In this document: piece by piece, positions 54,302-63,586 of the stretch
Numbering within the stretch: position 1 is the first letter of the stretch
How the letters are laid out: every line of letters begins with the position of its first letter
Assembly: GCA_001771585.1 (NCBI GenBank)
Contig: MEUE01000001.1
Coordinates: 379,789 to 443,788 of the forward strand
Source: a candidate division WOR-1 bacterium RIFOXYB2_FULL_46_45
GTDB lineage: Bacteria > Margulisbacteria > WOR-1 > XYC2-FULL-46-14
Direction: 5' to 3'
DNA length: 64,000 nucleotides
Notes under the pieces: model-generated
What the model saw: the letters and a program-made list of their open reading frames with translations, nothing else
What the model was told of the DNA's origin: nothing
The model's database searches: none
Translations under genes and position numbers: made by a program

Positions 54302-56185
54302 ATGCCACCGGGACCAACAGCAACTGGACCAGTTGCAAGAGAAAGGCCTGTGCCCAGGACACCAAAACAAATTCCCGTTACCGGCGGTTCTGCTCTTATG
54401 CCTCGGGACATCACCATCGCGCCCACTACAGAAAGACGAACAATAGCAACCGTTCCAACCACACTGGAAAACATTAATCTCTCAACAAATGTAATAAACG
54501 AATTAAGAAATAATCGGCTAACCGATCTAAGCGAAGCCGAACAAACATTAAGAATCGATACGGGACTTAAAGAAATTGCCCGGATTAGATCAAATGCGGG
54601 GAAAAAAGAAGAACTGCAATTGGACCAGGTTGAAAAAGCAGAAGAAATAGGCCGTCTGGCATTATTGGCTAGCTTGCCTCCCAGATGGACAAAGGGATGG
54701 GAACCTCTTGTTGAAGCAATTTTAGACAATGTTACAATAATAGAACTGGCTAGACATATTCAAGCAAGTGATCTGGTCTATTTTTGCGAAGCTTATCCTT
54801 TATTTAAAAAAATTCCGGTAAAACCGGAGAGTCCTGCCACCACAGCAAGAGACACGACTGCCGCTATAATCGCATGGGGAAGAACCATTGTTGAAACAAT
54901 AATCCCCGGCATCGAAAGAGGATCAACCCAAATTATTGTTAATGCTTTTATGTGCGATCATACAAGAGATCTATTCTTCTCAACCTTAAAAACCGTGAAA
55001 ATCGATAATCCCGCTTTTGCAGAAAAAATGTGCACCACCTTGCTTTTGGCTGCGGATGAAATCAACGATATTCTTGGCGACACTACCGGCGGACAAGATT
55101 CGACGGCAAAAACAGAAAACTACATCGCCCGTTTAAACGATACAAACAAAGGCCGCGACAAAGAAGCAGCAGCTAGAGGAGCCATTGCTGTTATAAAAAA
55201 AGGAAGAAAAAACAGTCTTTCTTTTAAGATTGCATCGGCAATTCTTGAAAGACAACCACTAGAAGCATTTGATCAATTATCGCAAGAATTATCCGCAACA
55301 AACAGTTCGATTTCCAGCCGCCTCCGCTTTTTTGCAAGCGGCCTTCCCGGCCTGCACTGGATCGGAGGAGAGACGAGAAGCATCTTTGATCTCATCCTGC
55401 AAATAATCAGCAACATTAACTCTCCCGAACAATTAATGCAAATAATTAAATTGTTGGCGGAGCAAGACAACGGCGCCGCAAAAAAACTGCTGACTCATGC
55501 CATTGAAAGGTTGGACTATATAACAAGGTTGGGAATTTATGCCGGCACCACCTATCATCACAACATTGTTAATTTGTATTATTTACTGGAGGGCTCCTTA
55601 TCTTTTTTTGAATTTGCCAATCCAAAACAAACAATAAAAACCGCAATTGGGACGATTGAAGCGTTACGACAGCTTCATTTAACCCCCAAACAGACCGCGG
55701 AAACGATAAGGGCACTTTATACGGAAAATCCCGTTTTATATAGAATCGGGCTGCCTTATCTCCTAGAAAATCACGCGGAAAGAGAATTAAAGGACATTCT
55801 GGAATCTTCGCGAGGAGCAGAACGAATAGCCTCAATCCTCTCCATAATCGGATCGATCCTTCCCGCCGAAACCTACAACAGAAAAGAAGGCGAAGCAACT
55901 TCTATTTCCCAAGTCCCTCTTTTTGCCGAATTACAAATGGAGAAAATAATAAATCAGGATTATCGGCTCCCCTATTACAGGGCGCTCCAACCGGTTATTA
56001 TAATGTTTTCGGATGCCATAAAACAAGAAGAATTTAAACGCGTTGAAGATGCCCTGCGGGAAATAAAACAATATTTAGAAAGAACAAAAAAGACCCCTTA
56101 TGAATTAGAGGATATTCTGGGAGCCCTTTTAACAAAGAGCTTGGAAATTATGCTGATTTTAAAAGGTCAAGCGCGCCCCGAATAG
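54302..56185 (+). CDS. Hypothetical helical protein (627 aa)
   Basis: I do not recognise this protein. The first 60 residues are rich in Pro, Thr and Arg and probably disordered. The rest is largely helical, in roughly 35-residue units, with no membrane helix and no catalytic motif that I can name. It may form a repeat solenoid. A strong AGGAGG is ten bases before the ATG, as for the 806-residue phosphatase gene, which has similar AT-rich codon use and a similar N-terminal style. It is convergent with thiE. Confidence 0.75.
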   Translation: MPPGPTATGPVARERPVPRTPKQIPVTGGSALMPRDITIAPTTERRTIATVPTTLENINLSTNVINELRNNRLTDLSEAEQTLRIDTGLKEIARIRSNAGKKEELQLDQVEKAEEIGRLALLASLPPRWTKGWEPLVEAILDNVTIIELARHIQASDLVYFCEAYPLFKKIPVKPESPATTARDTTAAIIAWGRTIVETIIPGIERGSTQIIVNAFMCDHTRDLFFSTLKTVKIDNPAFAEKMCTTLLLAADEINDILGDTTGGQDSTAKTENYIARLNDTNKGRDKEAAARGAIAVIKKGRKNSLSFKIASAILERQPLEAFDQLSQELSATNSSISSRLRFFASGLPGLHWIGGETRSIFDLILQIISNINSPEQLMQIIKLLAEQDNGAAKKLLTHAIERLDYITRLGIYAGTTYHHNIVNLYYLLEGSLSFFEFANPKQTIKTAIGTIEALRQLHLTPKQTAETIRALYTENPVLYRIGLPYLLENHAERELKDILESSRGAERIASILSIIGSILPAETYNRKEGEATSISQVPLFAELQMEKIINQDYRLPYYRALQPVIIMFSDAIKQEEFKRVEDALREIKQYLERTKKTPYELEDILGALLTKSLEIMLILKGQARPE

Positions 56186-57122
56186 CAGCTACCCGATCTA
56201 TCCCAACGGCTTTAATTTTCGAAATATTATTTCTATTTATCCCACCGATTGCCACAACCGGAACTTTTAGCTTTTCACTTATAACTTTTAACTTTTGAGC
56301 CCCAATTCCATTTTTCCCCGGCTTCGACGGTGTCTCAAAAATATTCCCGATAGCTATATAATCGGCCCCGGCTCTTTGGGCTTTCAACGCTTCGGCCAAA
56401 TTGTGCGTTGAAACTCCGATCAATTTATCGGGACCAAGAATTTTTCGGGCCTTCTTCGGATTCCCGTCTTTTTGCCCCAAATGGACCCCGTCCGCATCAA
56501 CCTTTTTAGCAACTTCAACGCTGTCGTTGACAATAAAAACAACCCCCGCCTGCCGAGTTAGTTTTTGAACTTTCTTCGCCAGTTGTAAGTATTTTGCTTT
56601 GGAAGCGAATTTATCGCGCAATTGAACTATTTTTATCCCGGCCTTGATTGCTTCTTTAACGATTTTTATATGATCCCTCATCGGATCGGTCACCAGATAG
56701 ACCTCAAAATCGAGCTTGACCGCCTTTAAAACCTTCGGTTCCATCATGGTCTCGATTTCGTACAATTTAAAGCGGAGCGCCTTAAATTTTTTCCCTAAAG
56801 AAGCGTCAATAAGTTTTGAAAACTCTTCCAGTGAGCGCAGCGCCTCTTGTCCCCTTTTGATATTAGACTTAAAAATATCCGAAAGATTTTTTCTTTTACC
56901 TTCGGACTCGGTATAAAGCCTGGCTCCGATATCTTTTCCCGCTTCGCGGGATTTTTCGGCTTTGAGGCAACTAACCGCTTGTTTCAATTGGGCGCGCAAT
57001 GTTTTTGTTTCGGCGGTTAGTTTGGGGTCTTCAAGAATAAAACGGGCAATTTCTTCAACCACACGGATCCCTTCCATCGCCCGGTTGGCGTTGGCGTCAA
57101 GGACGCGGAGTATTTTTTTCAT
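56148..57122 (-). CDS. thiE: Thiamine-phosphate synthase with N-terminal extra domain
   Basis: Joins the pyrimidine and thiazole halves of thiamine. The C-terminal part (about 130-324) is ThiE: VQLRDKFA, VNDSVEVA, DGVHLGQKD, GVSTHNL and the GIGAQKL...VAIGGIN loop. The first 115 residues (RVLDANANRAMEGIRVVEEIARF) form the extra domain found in cyanobacterial-type ThiE. The frame opens at 57161; ATG 57122 is the conserved start and overlaps panD. Residues about 273-285 (QKLKVISEKLK) are an inserted word repeat. Confidence 0.92.
   Translation of the reverse strand: MKKILRVLDANANRAMEGIRVVEEIARFILEDPKLTAETKTLRAQLKQAVSCLKAEKSREAGKDIGARLYTESEGKRKNLSDIFKSNIKRGQEALRSLEEFSKLIDASLGKKFKALRFKLYEIETMMEPKVLKAVKLDFEVYLVTDPMRDHIKIVKEAIKAGIKIVQLRDKFASKAKYLQLAKKVQKLTRQAGVVFIVNDSVEVAKKVDADGVHLGQKDGNPKKARKILGPDKLIGVSTHNLAEALKAQRAGADYIAIGNIFETPSKPGKNGIGAQKLKVISEKLKVPVVAIGGINRNNISKIKAVGIDRVAAIRGALDLLKSA
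56262..56299. repeat. In-frame word repeat in thiE
   Basis: Repeats of CTTTTAGCTTTTCACTTATA; coding strand reads KLKVISEKLK near residues 273-285. Confidence 0.65.
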
Positions 57123-57441
57123 CCGGTAAAACAATCTTTGGTTTAAAAGAAGCGGCCTCATCCGGAGTCAGCATGGCGTAGGACAAGATAATGACCTTGT
57201 CGCCGATTTTTCCCAACCGCGCCGCCGGCCCGCGCAATCCGATCTCCCCTTTTTCCCCTTCAATCACGTAAGTTTCAAAACGGTTACCGTTGTCGGCATT
57301 TATGACCTGAACCTTTTCGTGCAAAAGGATCCCGGAGGCGGACATCAAATCGGGGCAAATGGCAATGCTCCCCATGTAATTTAATTCGGAGGAGGTTAAG
57401 GCCCCCATATGGATTTTTGACTTAAGAAGCGTTAAAAACAT
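57097..57441 (-). CDS. panD: Aspartate 1-decarboxylase
   Basis: Makes beta-alanine for pantothenate. The self-cleavage Gly-Ser is in NYMGSIAICPDL (S25 becomes the pyruvoyl group), after KSKIH near the N-terminus; GAAAH-like GPAARLGKIGDKVIILSYA closes the fold. 114 residues is normal. Its -10 box TATAAT (57455-57450) ends eight bases before the ATG, so the leader is very short. Gene overlaps thiE by 26 bases. Confidence 0.95.
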   Translation of the reverse strand: MFLTLLKSKIHMGALTSSELNYMGSIAICPDLMSASGILLHEKVQVINADNGNRFETYVIEGEKGEIGLRGPAARLGKIGDKVIILSYAMLTPDEAASFKPKIVLPDEKNTPRP

Positions 57442-57449
57442 ACCCTTAA

Positions 57450-57455
57450 ATTATA
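57450..57455 (-). promoter_or_regulatory. -10 box of panD, near-leaderless
   Basis: TATAAT eight bases before the panD ATG, in the 21-base gap that follows the sugar nucleotidyltransferase gene. Confidence 0.5.
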
Positions 57456-57462
57456 ACATATT

Positions 57463-58527
57463 CTAGACGCGGGTGCGGTTGGCGAGAGCGGAAAAAGAGA
57501 CCTTGGATCCCTTGCCGATATAACACCAGCTCCCCACCACGCTCTCTTTGATCTGGGAGGATGAAAGGATGATCGAATCGGACCAAATGACACTGTCTAA
57601 AATTTTTGAGCCGCGGCTCACCACCACCCGGTCGCCGATCACCGAATTTTTAATTTCAACCTCGTCTTCAATCACCGTGTGGTCGCCGATCAAAACCGAT
57701 CCTTTGAATTCGGCCGTTTTGGAGATTTTTGAGTTCCGCCCGATCCAATTGGCCGAAGAGATCCTTGAACCCGGGATATGCACCCCGACTTTACCCAGCA
57801 TCGCGTCCCGATTGGCCTCCAGATAAGTTTTTATCGTGCCGACATCCGACCAGTAGCCGAGCATCTTATAGCCGTAAAGCGCCCTCCCTTCCGCGGCCAA
57901 AAGAGGAAAGAGCTCTTTTCCAAAATCATACGGTTTCCCCTCCGGAATCATATCAAGGATCTCCGGCTCAAAAATATAGATCCCGGTATTGACCAGCCGC
58001 GAAAGCGCCTCTTCCTGCTTCGGCTTTTCCTGAAAGGCGGTTACGCGGCCGCTTTTTTCGTCCAAAACCACGACTCCGAACTGGGTCACATCGGAGACTT
58101 CGCAAAGGGCCATCGTCGCCAAGACCCCTTTTTCTTTGTGAAAGGCAAGCATTTTGGAAAGATTGATGTCGGTCAAAGCGTCGGAGGAGAGGACTATAAA
58201 GGTCCGGTCAATCCCCTCTCCCATTTTTTTTACCCCGCCGGCCGTACCCAAAAGTTTTTCTTCGTAGGAATAAGAAAGCGACACGCCGAACTTCTCTCCG
58301 TCCATAAAATAATTCTCGATCTGTTCGGGGTGATAATGAATGTTGCAGGTAACCCGTTTGATCCCGTATCTTTTTAATAGTTCAAGATTGTGGAGCATGC
58401 ACGGCTTGTTGACTATCGGCATCATCGGCTTAGGAACCGCCGTCGTCAACGGCTCCAGCCGCGTCCCGTAACCGGCCGCCATGATCAAGGCTTGCGTCTC
58501 TTTTTCTTTCCTTCTTCCAAAGATCAT
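57463..58527 (-). CDS. Sugar-phosphate nucleotidyltransferase with beta-helix
   Basis: Forms an NDP-sugar from a sugar-1-phosphate. N-terminal signature MAAGYGTRLEPLTTAVPKPMMP (given in parts: MAAGYGTRL and PKPMMPI) with metal-binding DALTDI; the C-terminal 100 residues contain left-handed beta-helix hexapeptides (IGDHTVIEDEVEI, VIGDRVVVSRGSKI). 354 residues. It is likely a mannose-1-phosphate guanylyltransferase or a glucose-1-phosphate relative; the sugar cannot be told. It overlaps rpiB by four bases. Confidence 0.9.
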   Translation of the reverse strand: MIFGRRKEKETQALIMAAGYGTRLEPLTTAVPKPMMPIVNKPCMLHNLELLKRYGIKRVTCNIHYHPEQIENYFMDGEKFGVSLSYSYEEKLLGTAGGVKKMGEGIDRTFIVLSSDALTDINLSKMLAFHKEKGVLATMALCEVSDVTQFGVVVLDEKSGRVTAFQEKPKQEEALSRLVNTGIYIFEPEILDMIPEGKPYDFGKELFPLLAAEGRALYGYKMLGYWSDVGTIKTYLEANRDAMLGKVGVHIPGSRISSANWIGRNSKISKTAEFKGSVLIGDHTVIEDEVEIKNSVIGDRVVVSRGSKILDSVIWSDSIILSSSQIKESVVGSWCYIGKGSKVSFSALANRTRV

Positions 58528-58955
58528 TGTTCTATTTTCCTGATGCGGCGCAAATGCCTTTCGTCTCCGGAAAATTCTGTTTTAAGCCAGACATCGACGA
58601 TCCGGTGCGCTTTGGCTCTGGTAACTTTACGGCCAGCCAAAGTTAAAATATTGACATCCCCGTGCTGGCGGCTCTGTTTGGCGATATAGGTATTATGCGC
58701 CAGCGCGGCGCGGATGCCAACCACCTTGTTGGCAACAATTGTGACCCCCACTCCCGATCCGCAGATTAGAATCCCACGATCGGCTACCCCCTTCGCTACC
58801 GCCTCCGCCGCCGGGCGGGCAAAATCCGGATAGTCGCACGATTCTTCGGAATTGGTCCCAAAATCGATCACTTCGTGTTTTTTTCTGGCCAGAAATTTTT
58901 TCAGGTCTTCTTTTAGCTTATATCCGGCATGGTCTGACGCCATTGCTATTTTCAT
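58524..58955 (-). CDS. rpiB: Ribose-5-phosphate isomerase B
   Basis: Interconverts ribose-5-phosphate and ribulose-5-phosphate. Core ASDHAGYKLKEDL, the catalytic-cysteine loop LICGSGVGVTIVANK and the HNTYIAKQSRQHGDVNILTL block are intact. 143 residues. Overlaps pdxJ by four bases (ATGA). Confidence 0.95.
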   Translation of the reverse strand: MKIAMASDHAGYKLKEDLKKFLARKKHEVIDFGTNSEESCDYPDFARPAAEAVAKGVADRGILICGSGVGVTIVANKVVGIRAALAHNTYIAKQSRQHGDVNILTLAGRKVTRAKAHRIVDVWLKTEFSGDERHLRRIRKIEQ

Positions 58956-59638
58956 CTTATTGCCTCCCGCATTTCTTCAACTGCCTGCCGTATCCCCACA
59001 AAAACCGCCCTTACTATTATACTAAATCCGATGTTCAATTCCTCTATCCCAGGAATTTTTAAGATCGGACCTATATTATTATAATCGATCCCGTGCCCGG
59101 CGTTTATTCTTAATCCGATCAAACGAGCTTTCTGCACTGCTGTCCCAATCTTTCTGATCTCCCGATCTCCCAGTCTCCTGCTATACCGCCCCGTGTGAAT
59201 CTCTATAAATCGCGCACCAAGGACGGCAGCTTCTTCTACTTGTTTTAGATCCGGATCAATAAACAAACTGACGTCTATCCCCTTATCTTGCAACTTATCA
59301 ATTGTCTTCTTTAGTTTTGAAGTTAGGTGCAGGCCGCCTTCCGTTGTAACCTCCCGCCTCTTCTCGGGAACCAAAGTAACCATATCGGGTTTGATCTTGA
59401 GAGCAATTTTCAGCATCTCGTCGGTTGCGGCCATTTCCATATCCAAGCGGGTCGGAAGTTGACGCAATCTCTTTAAATCGCGATCATTGATATGGCGGCG
59501 GTCTTCACGCAGGTGGCAGACGATCCCGTCGGCTCCGCCGGCGATACATTCCTTAGCGGCTTCTACCGGATCGGGAAAAGCTTCCAGCCGGGCTTGACGC
59601 AAGGTGGCGATGTGGTCTACATTTACTCCCAATCTCAT
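58952..59638 (-). CDS. pdxJ: Pyridoxine 5'-phosphate synthase
   Basis: Closes the B6 ring in DXP-dependent synthesis. [12 protein letters not shown] is at 5-16 and [14 protein letters not shown] follows; [16 protein letters not shown] and the C-terminal [14 protein letters not shown] stretch fit. 228 residues is slightly short. Overlaps ispF by four bases. Confidence 0.96.
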   Translation of the reverse strand: MRLGVNVDHIATLRQARLEAFPDPVEAAKECIAGGADGIVCHLREDRRHINDRDLKRLRQLPTRLDMEMAATDEMLKIALKIKPDMVTLVPEKRREVTTEGGLHLTSKLKKTIDKLQDKGIDVSLFIDPDLKQVEEAAVLGARFIEIHTGRYSRRLGDREIRKIGTAVQKARLIGLRINAGHGIDYNNIGPILKIPGIEELNIGFSIIVRAVFVGIRQAVEEMREAIR

Positions 59639-60111
59639 ACTTTTTTATGCGCCAGGCAGATCGCGTAAGCGGAGATCCCCTGTCCTTTCCCGGTAAAACC
59701 GAGCCCTTCTTCCGTTTTTGCCTTGATATTCACCTGGTCCGGATCAATCGTTAGGGCCTTCGCGATGCTTTCTTTCATTTCCCTAAAATAAGGGGTCAGC
59801 TTCGGCTTCTGGCAGACGATCGTCGCATCGATATTATTGATGCTTGATTCCTTAAGTTCAATCAACTCGGTAATTTTTTCCAAAAGTTTCATGCTTGAGA
59901 TCCCCTTATACTGCGGATCGGTGTCCGGAAAATGTTCACCGATACAGCCGGCCGAGAGCGCCCCCAAAATCGCGTCGATCACGGCGTGAACCAAAACATC
60001 GGCGTCGGAGTGGCCCAGCAATCCTTTTTCAAAAGGGATTTCCACTCCACCCAAAATAAGTTTGCGGCCTTTTCTTAGTTTATGGACATCGTAACCAATT
60101 CCTACCCGCAT
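59635..60111 (-). CDS. ispF: 2-C-methyl-D-erythritol 2,4-cyclodiphosphate synthase
   Basis: Fifth step of the MEP isoprenoid pathway. The zinc site GYDVHKL (with D8 and H10), [15 protein letters not shown], and the [13 protein letters not shown] segment are all present; 158 residues is normal. Overlaps tyrS by ten bases and pdxJ by four. The DXP-using steps pdxJ and ispF are adjacent here. Confidence 0.96.
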   Translation of the reverse strand: MRVGIGYDVHKLRKGRKLILGGVEIPFEKGLLGHSDADVLVHAVIDAILGALSAGCIGEHFPDTDPQYKGISSMKLLEKITELIELKESSINNIDATIVCQKPKLTPYFREMKESIAKALTIDPDQVNIKAKTEEGLGFTGKGQGISAYAICLAHKKV

Positions 60112-61274
60112 ATCACCCTCACGTATTTTAATTTTCCGACATTAAGCACAATTTCCAAAGAAAGATCGGCTTCAAATTTATCGTCCGCGACTTTTTGGTC
60201 GTTTACCCTGACTCCGCCCTGCGAAATCAGCCTTCTCGCCTCCCCTTTTGAAGAAGCCAGCCCGGTTTTGACCATCAGGTCAAGGATGTTGGCCTTTTTT
60301 TCTTTTATTTTAATCAGCAGGATATCTTGCGGAAGTTTTTTTTCCTTAAAGACCGCCTCAAATTCCTGCTCGGCCGCAATGGCCTTTTTCTCGTCGTAGA
60401 ATCTGGCAACGATCGTCTTTGCCAGGATCATTTTGGCCTCTTTGGGATGCATCCTTTTGATCTCTTCGGGAGACATCTCCGTTAACAGCGTAAAATAACG
60501 GTGCATCAGGGCATCGGAAATCGACATCGTCTTCCCAAAAATTTCGGAAGGGGGCTCGGTAACGCCAATATAATTCCCGAGCGATTTGCTCATTTTTTGC
60601 ACGCCGTCGGTCCCCTCAAGAATAGGCACGGTTAAAATAACCTGCGGCTCCTGTTTAAATTCCCTTTGCAGTTCGCGCCCGACCAAAAGATTAAATTTCT
60701 GGTCGGTGCCGCCGATTTCAAGATCGGACTTCAAATGGACCGAATCGTAGCCCTGGATCAGAGGATATAAAAATTCGTGGATTGAGATCGGCCGCTCTTT
60801 TTCAAAGCGGGTCATAAAATCTTCCCGCTCCAGCATCCGGGCAACGGTGTATTTTCCGGCCAGGTTAATCAGATCGGCCATTTTTAGGTCCGCCAGCCAG
60901 TTGCTGTTGTAAACTACTTCGGTCTTTTTGGGATCAAGAATCTTGAAAACCTGCTTTTGGTAGGTTTTGGCGTTTTCTTTGACCTCTTCCGGCGACAAAA
61001 TCGGCCGGGTCTCCGACTTTCCGGTCGGATCTCCAATCATGGCGGTAAAATCTCCGATCAAAAAGATCACATGGTGGCCCAGGTCCTGGAATTGCTTAAG
61101 TTTGTTTAAAACAACGGTATGGCCAAGATGAATATCGGGAGCCGACGGGTCCGCCCCCCATTTTATCCTGAGCGGCTTGTTCCGCTTAAGTTTGCAGATC
61201 AGCTCCTCTTCGGGAAGAAGCTCAACAATGTTCTCTTTTATAATCCTTAAATGTTTTTCAACGTCTATTTGCAT
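60102..61274 (-). CDS. tyrS: Tyrosyl-tRNA synthetase
   Basis: Charges tRNA-Tyr. The class I motifs are HLGH ([12 protein letters not shown]) and QKMSKSLGN; a C-terminal S4 domain (about 325-388) binds the tRNA. 390 residues is the usual TyrZ/long-spacing type: the spacing between motifs and absence of the TyrS-type insertion suggest the TyrZ-like branch. It overlaps ispF and aroB by ten bases each. Confidence 0.95.
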   Translation of the reverse strand: MQIDVEKHLRIIKENIVELLPEEELICKLKRNKPLRIKWGADPSAPDIHLGHTVVLNKLKQFQDLGHHVIFLIGDFTAMIGDPTGKSETRPILSPEEVKENAKTYQKQVFKILDPKKTEVVYNSNWLADLKMADLINLAGKYTVARMLEREDFMTRFEKERPISIHEFLYPLIQGYDSVHLKSDLEIGGTDQKFNLLVGRELQREFKQEPQVILTVPILEGTDGVQKMSKSLGNYIGVTEPPSEIFGKTMSISDALMHRYFTLLTEMSPEEIKRMHPKEAKMILAKTIVARFYDEKKAIAAEQEFEAVFKEKKLPQDILLIKIKEKKANILDLMVKTGLASSKGEARRLISQGGVRVNDQKVADDKFEADLSLEIVLNVGKLKYVRVICG

Positions 61275-62284
61275 ATGAATTCGTTAAGCGCCTCCGCGAT
61301 TTTTTGCGGCGGGATATCGTCCCGTATTTCAACCGATCCGATCGCGGTGGGGAGTACCAGTTTTATTTTTCCGCCGCGAACTTTTTTGTCCAGCTTGATC
61401 GCCTCAAGAATTTTGCGGGCGGGAATCCCCTTTACGTATGTCGGGAGCTTAAATTTGTCGACCAGTTTCCAGATTCTTTCCAGAAAATCCGGATCAAGCA
61501 TCCCGGCTTTAACCGCGATGACGGAGGCGGCCACCATACCGATCGCGACCGCTTCGCCGTGGGAAATTTTGCGGTATTTGGAAAGGGTCTCGATCGCGTG
61601 TCCGATGGTGTGCCCAAAATTGAGGATCATCCTCCCCCCGCCGGTCTCTCTTTCGTCTCCCGCGACCACTTCGGCTTTTATGCGGGCGCATTCGAAAATG
61701 ATTTTTTCCATCTCCATCCGTCCGGATTCCAACAATTCAAAAAGATACGGCGATTGTATTACTCCGTATTTGATGACCTCGGCCATCCCGTTCCTCAGCT
61801 CTTTTTCGGGGAGCGTTTTTAAAGTGTCGGTATCGATTATAACTTTTGACGGCTGGTAGAAAGCGCCGATCAGGTTTTTACCTTTGGAATGGTCAACGCC
61901 GGTCTTCCCACCGATTGAAGAATCGACTTGCGCCAAAAGAGTGGTCGGGACTTGAATCAAATTGATCCCGCGCATGTAAGTCGCCGCGGCAAAGCCGGCT
62001 ATGTCCCCCACCACTCCGCCGCCCAAAGCTACAATAGTATCGTCCCGGGAAATTTTCCACTCCGCTAATTTATCCCAAATTTTTTCAACCATCGCGACGG
62101 TCTTGTATCTTTCGCCCCGCGGAATCAGGATCACCCTTGCCCCTAGACCCTTGACCCTTGACCTGTATAATTTATAGACCAACGGATCTGAAATAATTAC
62201 TCCCGGAATCTTTTCCAGTATTTTGGAGCCGATAACAATGTCATAGCCACGCTCGCCCAGCTCAACCCTTATTTTTTTATCCAT
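61265..62284 (-). CDS. aroB: 3-dehydroquinate synthase
   Basis: Second step of the shikimate pathway, forms 3-dehydroquinate. NAD-binding [19 protein letters not shown], the metal ligands in [13 protein letters not shown] and [11 protein letters not shown] are clear. 339 residues. Residues about 39-50 ([12 protein letters not shown]) are an inserted word repeat between the first strands. Overlaps aroK by 16 bases. Confidence 0.95.
   Translation of the reverse strand: MDKKIRVELGERGYDIVIGSKILEKIPGVIISDPLVYKLYRSRVKGLGARVILIPRGERYKTVAMVEKIWDKLAEWKISRDDTIVALGGGVVGDIAGFAAATYMRGINLIQVPTTLLAQVDSSIGGKTGVDHSKGKNLIGAFYQPSKVIIDTDTLKTLPEKELRNGMAEVIKYGVIQSPYLFELLESGRMEMEKIIFECARIKAEVVAGDERETGGGRMILNFGHTIGHAIETLSKYRKISHGEAVAIGMVAASVIAVKAGMLDPDFLERIWKLVDKFKLPTYVKGIPARKILEAIKLDKKVRGGKIKLVLPTAIGSVEIRDDIPPQKIAEALNEFICK
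62132..62165. repeat. In-frame word repeat in aroB
   Basis: TCAAGGGTCAAGGGTCTAGG on the coding strand, read as SRVKGLG; normal AroB lacks this segment. Confidence 0.65.
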
Positions 62285-62748
62285 TTCACAATCTCCTCCA
62301 CCACTTGGTCAACCGACAACGCGGTCGTATCAATTTTAAAATCGGCCGCTTTCTCATAGGCCGGCTTTCTTTGTTCCAGCAAATCCCGTCTCAACAAAGG
62401 ACGATTATTCGTCTGTTCCAACCGTTTGAAAACCGTCTCTTCGTCAACCCAAAGCAGGATCAGCGGCCCCAAGCGCTTGAGCATTGTAACATTTTCATCG
62501 CGCAAAATCATGCCTCCGCCGGTAGCAACGACAAAATTATCGTAATCTTGAAGGGTTTTTACAACTTCGGTTTCGAGATCGCGGAAATATTTCTCCCCTT
62601 TCTTTTCAAAGATATCGGGGATCATCATCTTTTCGGTCTTCTCGATGAGAGGGTCGGTGTCAAGAAACTGCATGGAGAGCCGCTCGGCCAATTTTTGGCC
62701 GACCGCGGACTTTCCGCTCCCCATAAAGCCGATTAAGATAATGTTCAT
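62269..62748 (-). CDS. aroK: Shikimate kinase
   Basis: Phosphorylates shikimate. P-loop GFMGSGKSAVGQ, the DTDPLIE motif, and the lid-domain RPLLRRDLLEQRKPAYEK are present; GGGMIL fits the shikimate site. 159 residues. tRNA-Arg lies directly upstream (12 bases away) on the same strand. Overlaps aroB by 16 bases. Confidence 0.95.
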   Translation of the reverse strand: MNIILIGFMGSGKSAVGQKLAERLSMQFLDTDPLIEKTEKMMIPDIFEKKGEKYFRDLETEVVKTLQDYDNFVVATGGGMILRDENVTMLKRLGPLILLWVDEETVFKRLEQTNNRPLLRRDLLEQRKPAYEKAADFKIDTTALSVDQVVEEIVKWIKK

Positions 62749-62759
62749 TTTTAAATAAG

Positions 62760-62833
62760 CGTCCCCGAGAGGATTTGAACCTCCGACCTACGGTTTAGGA
62801 AACCGGCGCTCTATCCAGCTGAGCTACGGGGAC
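62760..62833 (-). tRNA. tRNA-Arg (CCU anticodon)
   Basis: Cloverleaf on the minus strand: acceptor GTCCCCG/CGGGGAC, D-arm GCTC...GAGC, anticodon loop TTCCTAA (CCU), T-loop TTCAAAT. It reads AGG codons. It lies between panB and aroK in the same direction and may be processed from a shared transcript. The discriminator is G; CCA is not encoded. Confidence 0.93.
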
Positions 62834-62848
62834 ATAAGATTATAATAA

Positions 62849-63586
62849 TTATATGCTTTCTTTGAACTCAATTAAAGCACTTTTAATTATATTACGTAAG
62901 TTCGACCGTTTTTTCACAAACTTGGGGGGATTTTCATATAGCCCCAGCAGATCGGCGGTCACCAGAACCTGCCCGTCGCAGTGAGAGCCGGAGCCGATCC
63001 CAATCGTCGGGATTTTGAGCGCTTTTGTGATTTGCGCCGCAATTTTCTCGTCCACCATCTCCAATACTACAGCAAAACAACCGGCTTGCTCTAACTTTTT
63101 AGCTTTGGCTTTGAGCTTTTCACTTTGCACTTTGCACTTAAATCCCGTTTGATTAACTGACTGTGGCGTAAAGCCGAGGTGTCCCACAACCGGAATCCCC
63201 GCTTTCACGATAGCTTTGACGGCCTCCGTGTATTCCGCGCCCTCAAGTTTGACCGCATTGGCGCCGGCCTTGATCAGATCAACCGCTGAACACAAGGCAT
63301 GTTCTACCCCTTGCTGAAAAGTACCAAAAGGCAGGTCGGCAACAATCATAGAATTTTGTACAACGCGGGCAACCGCCTGGGTGTGGATCACCATCTCCAT
63401 CAAAGTTACCGGGACGGTATTTTTGTAGCCCAACGCGACATTTCCCAAAGAATCGCCGACTAAAATGATATCAATCCCCGTTTCGTCCAAAATTTTGGCG
63501 AAAAGGGAATCATAGGCGGTCAGCATCGAAATTTTGCGGACCCCTTTTAACTTTTTGATGCCTGCGGCTGTTTGTGTTTTTTCCAT
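62849..63586 (-). CDS. panB: 3-methyl-2-oxobutanoate hydroxymethyltransferase
   Basis: Makes ketopantoate for pantothenate. Core blocks MLTAYDSLFAKILDETGID, VGDSLGNVALG and PVVGHLGFTPQSVNQTGF are typical; GIGSGSHCDGQVLV closes the active site. 245 residues is slightly short. Residues about 146-165 (CKVQSEKLKAKAKKLEQ) contain an inserted word repeat. It overlaps the end of the diadenylate cyclase gene by 40 bases. Confidence 0.94.
   Translation of the reverse strand: MEKTQTAAGIKKLKGVRKISMLTAYDSLFAKILDETGIDIILVGDSLGNVALGYKNTVPVTLMEMVIHTQAVARVVQNSMIVADLPFGTFQQGVEHALCSAVDLIKAGANAVKLEGAEYTEAVKAIVKAGIPVVGHLGFTPQSVNQTGFKCKVQSEKLKAKAKKLEQAGCFAVVLEMVDEKIAAQITKALKIPTIGIGSGSHCDGQVLVTADLLGLYENPPKFVKKRSNLRNIIKSALIEFKESI
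63092..63140. repeat. In-frame word repeat in panB
   Basis: Repeats of GCTTTGAGCTTTTCACTTTG and CACTTTG units, coding KVQSEKLKAK-type residues; related to the intergenic words at 48668-48747. Confidence 0.7.
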
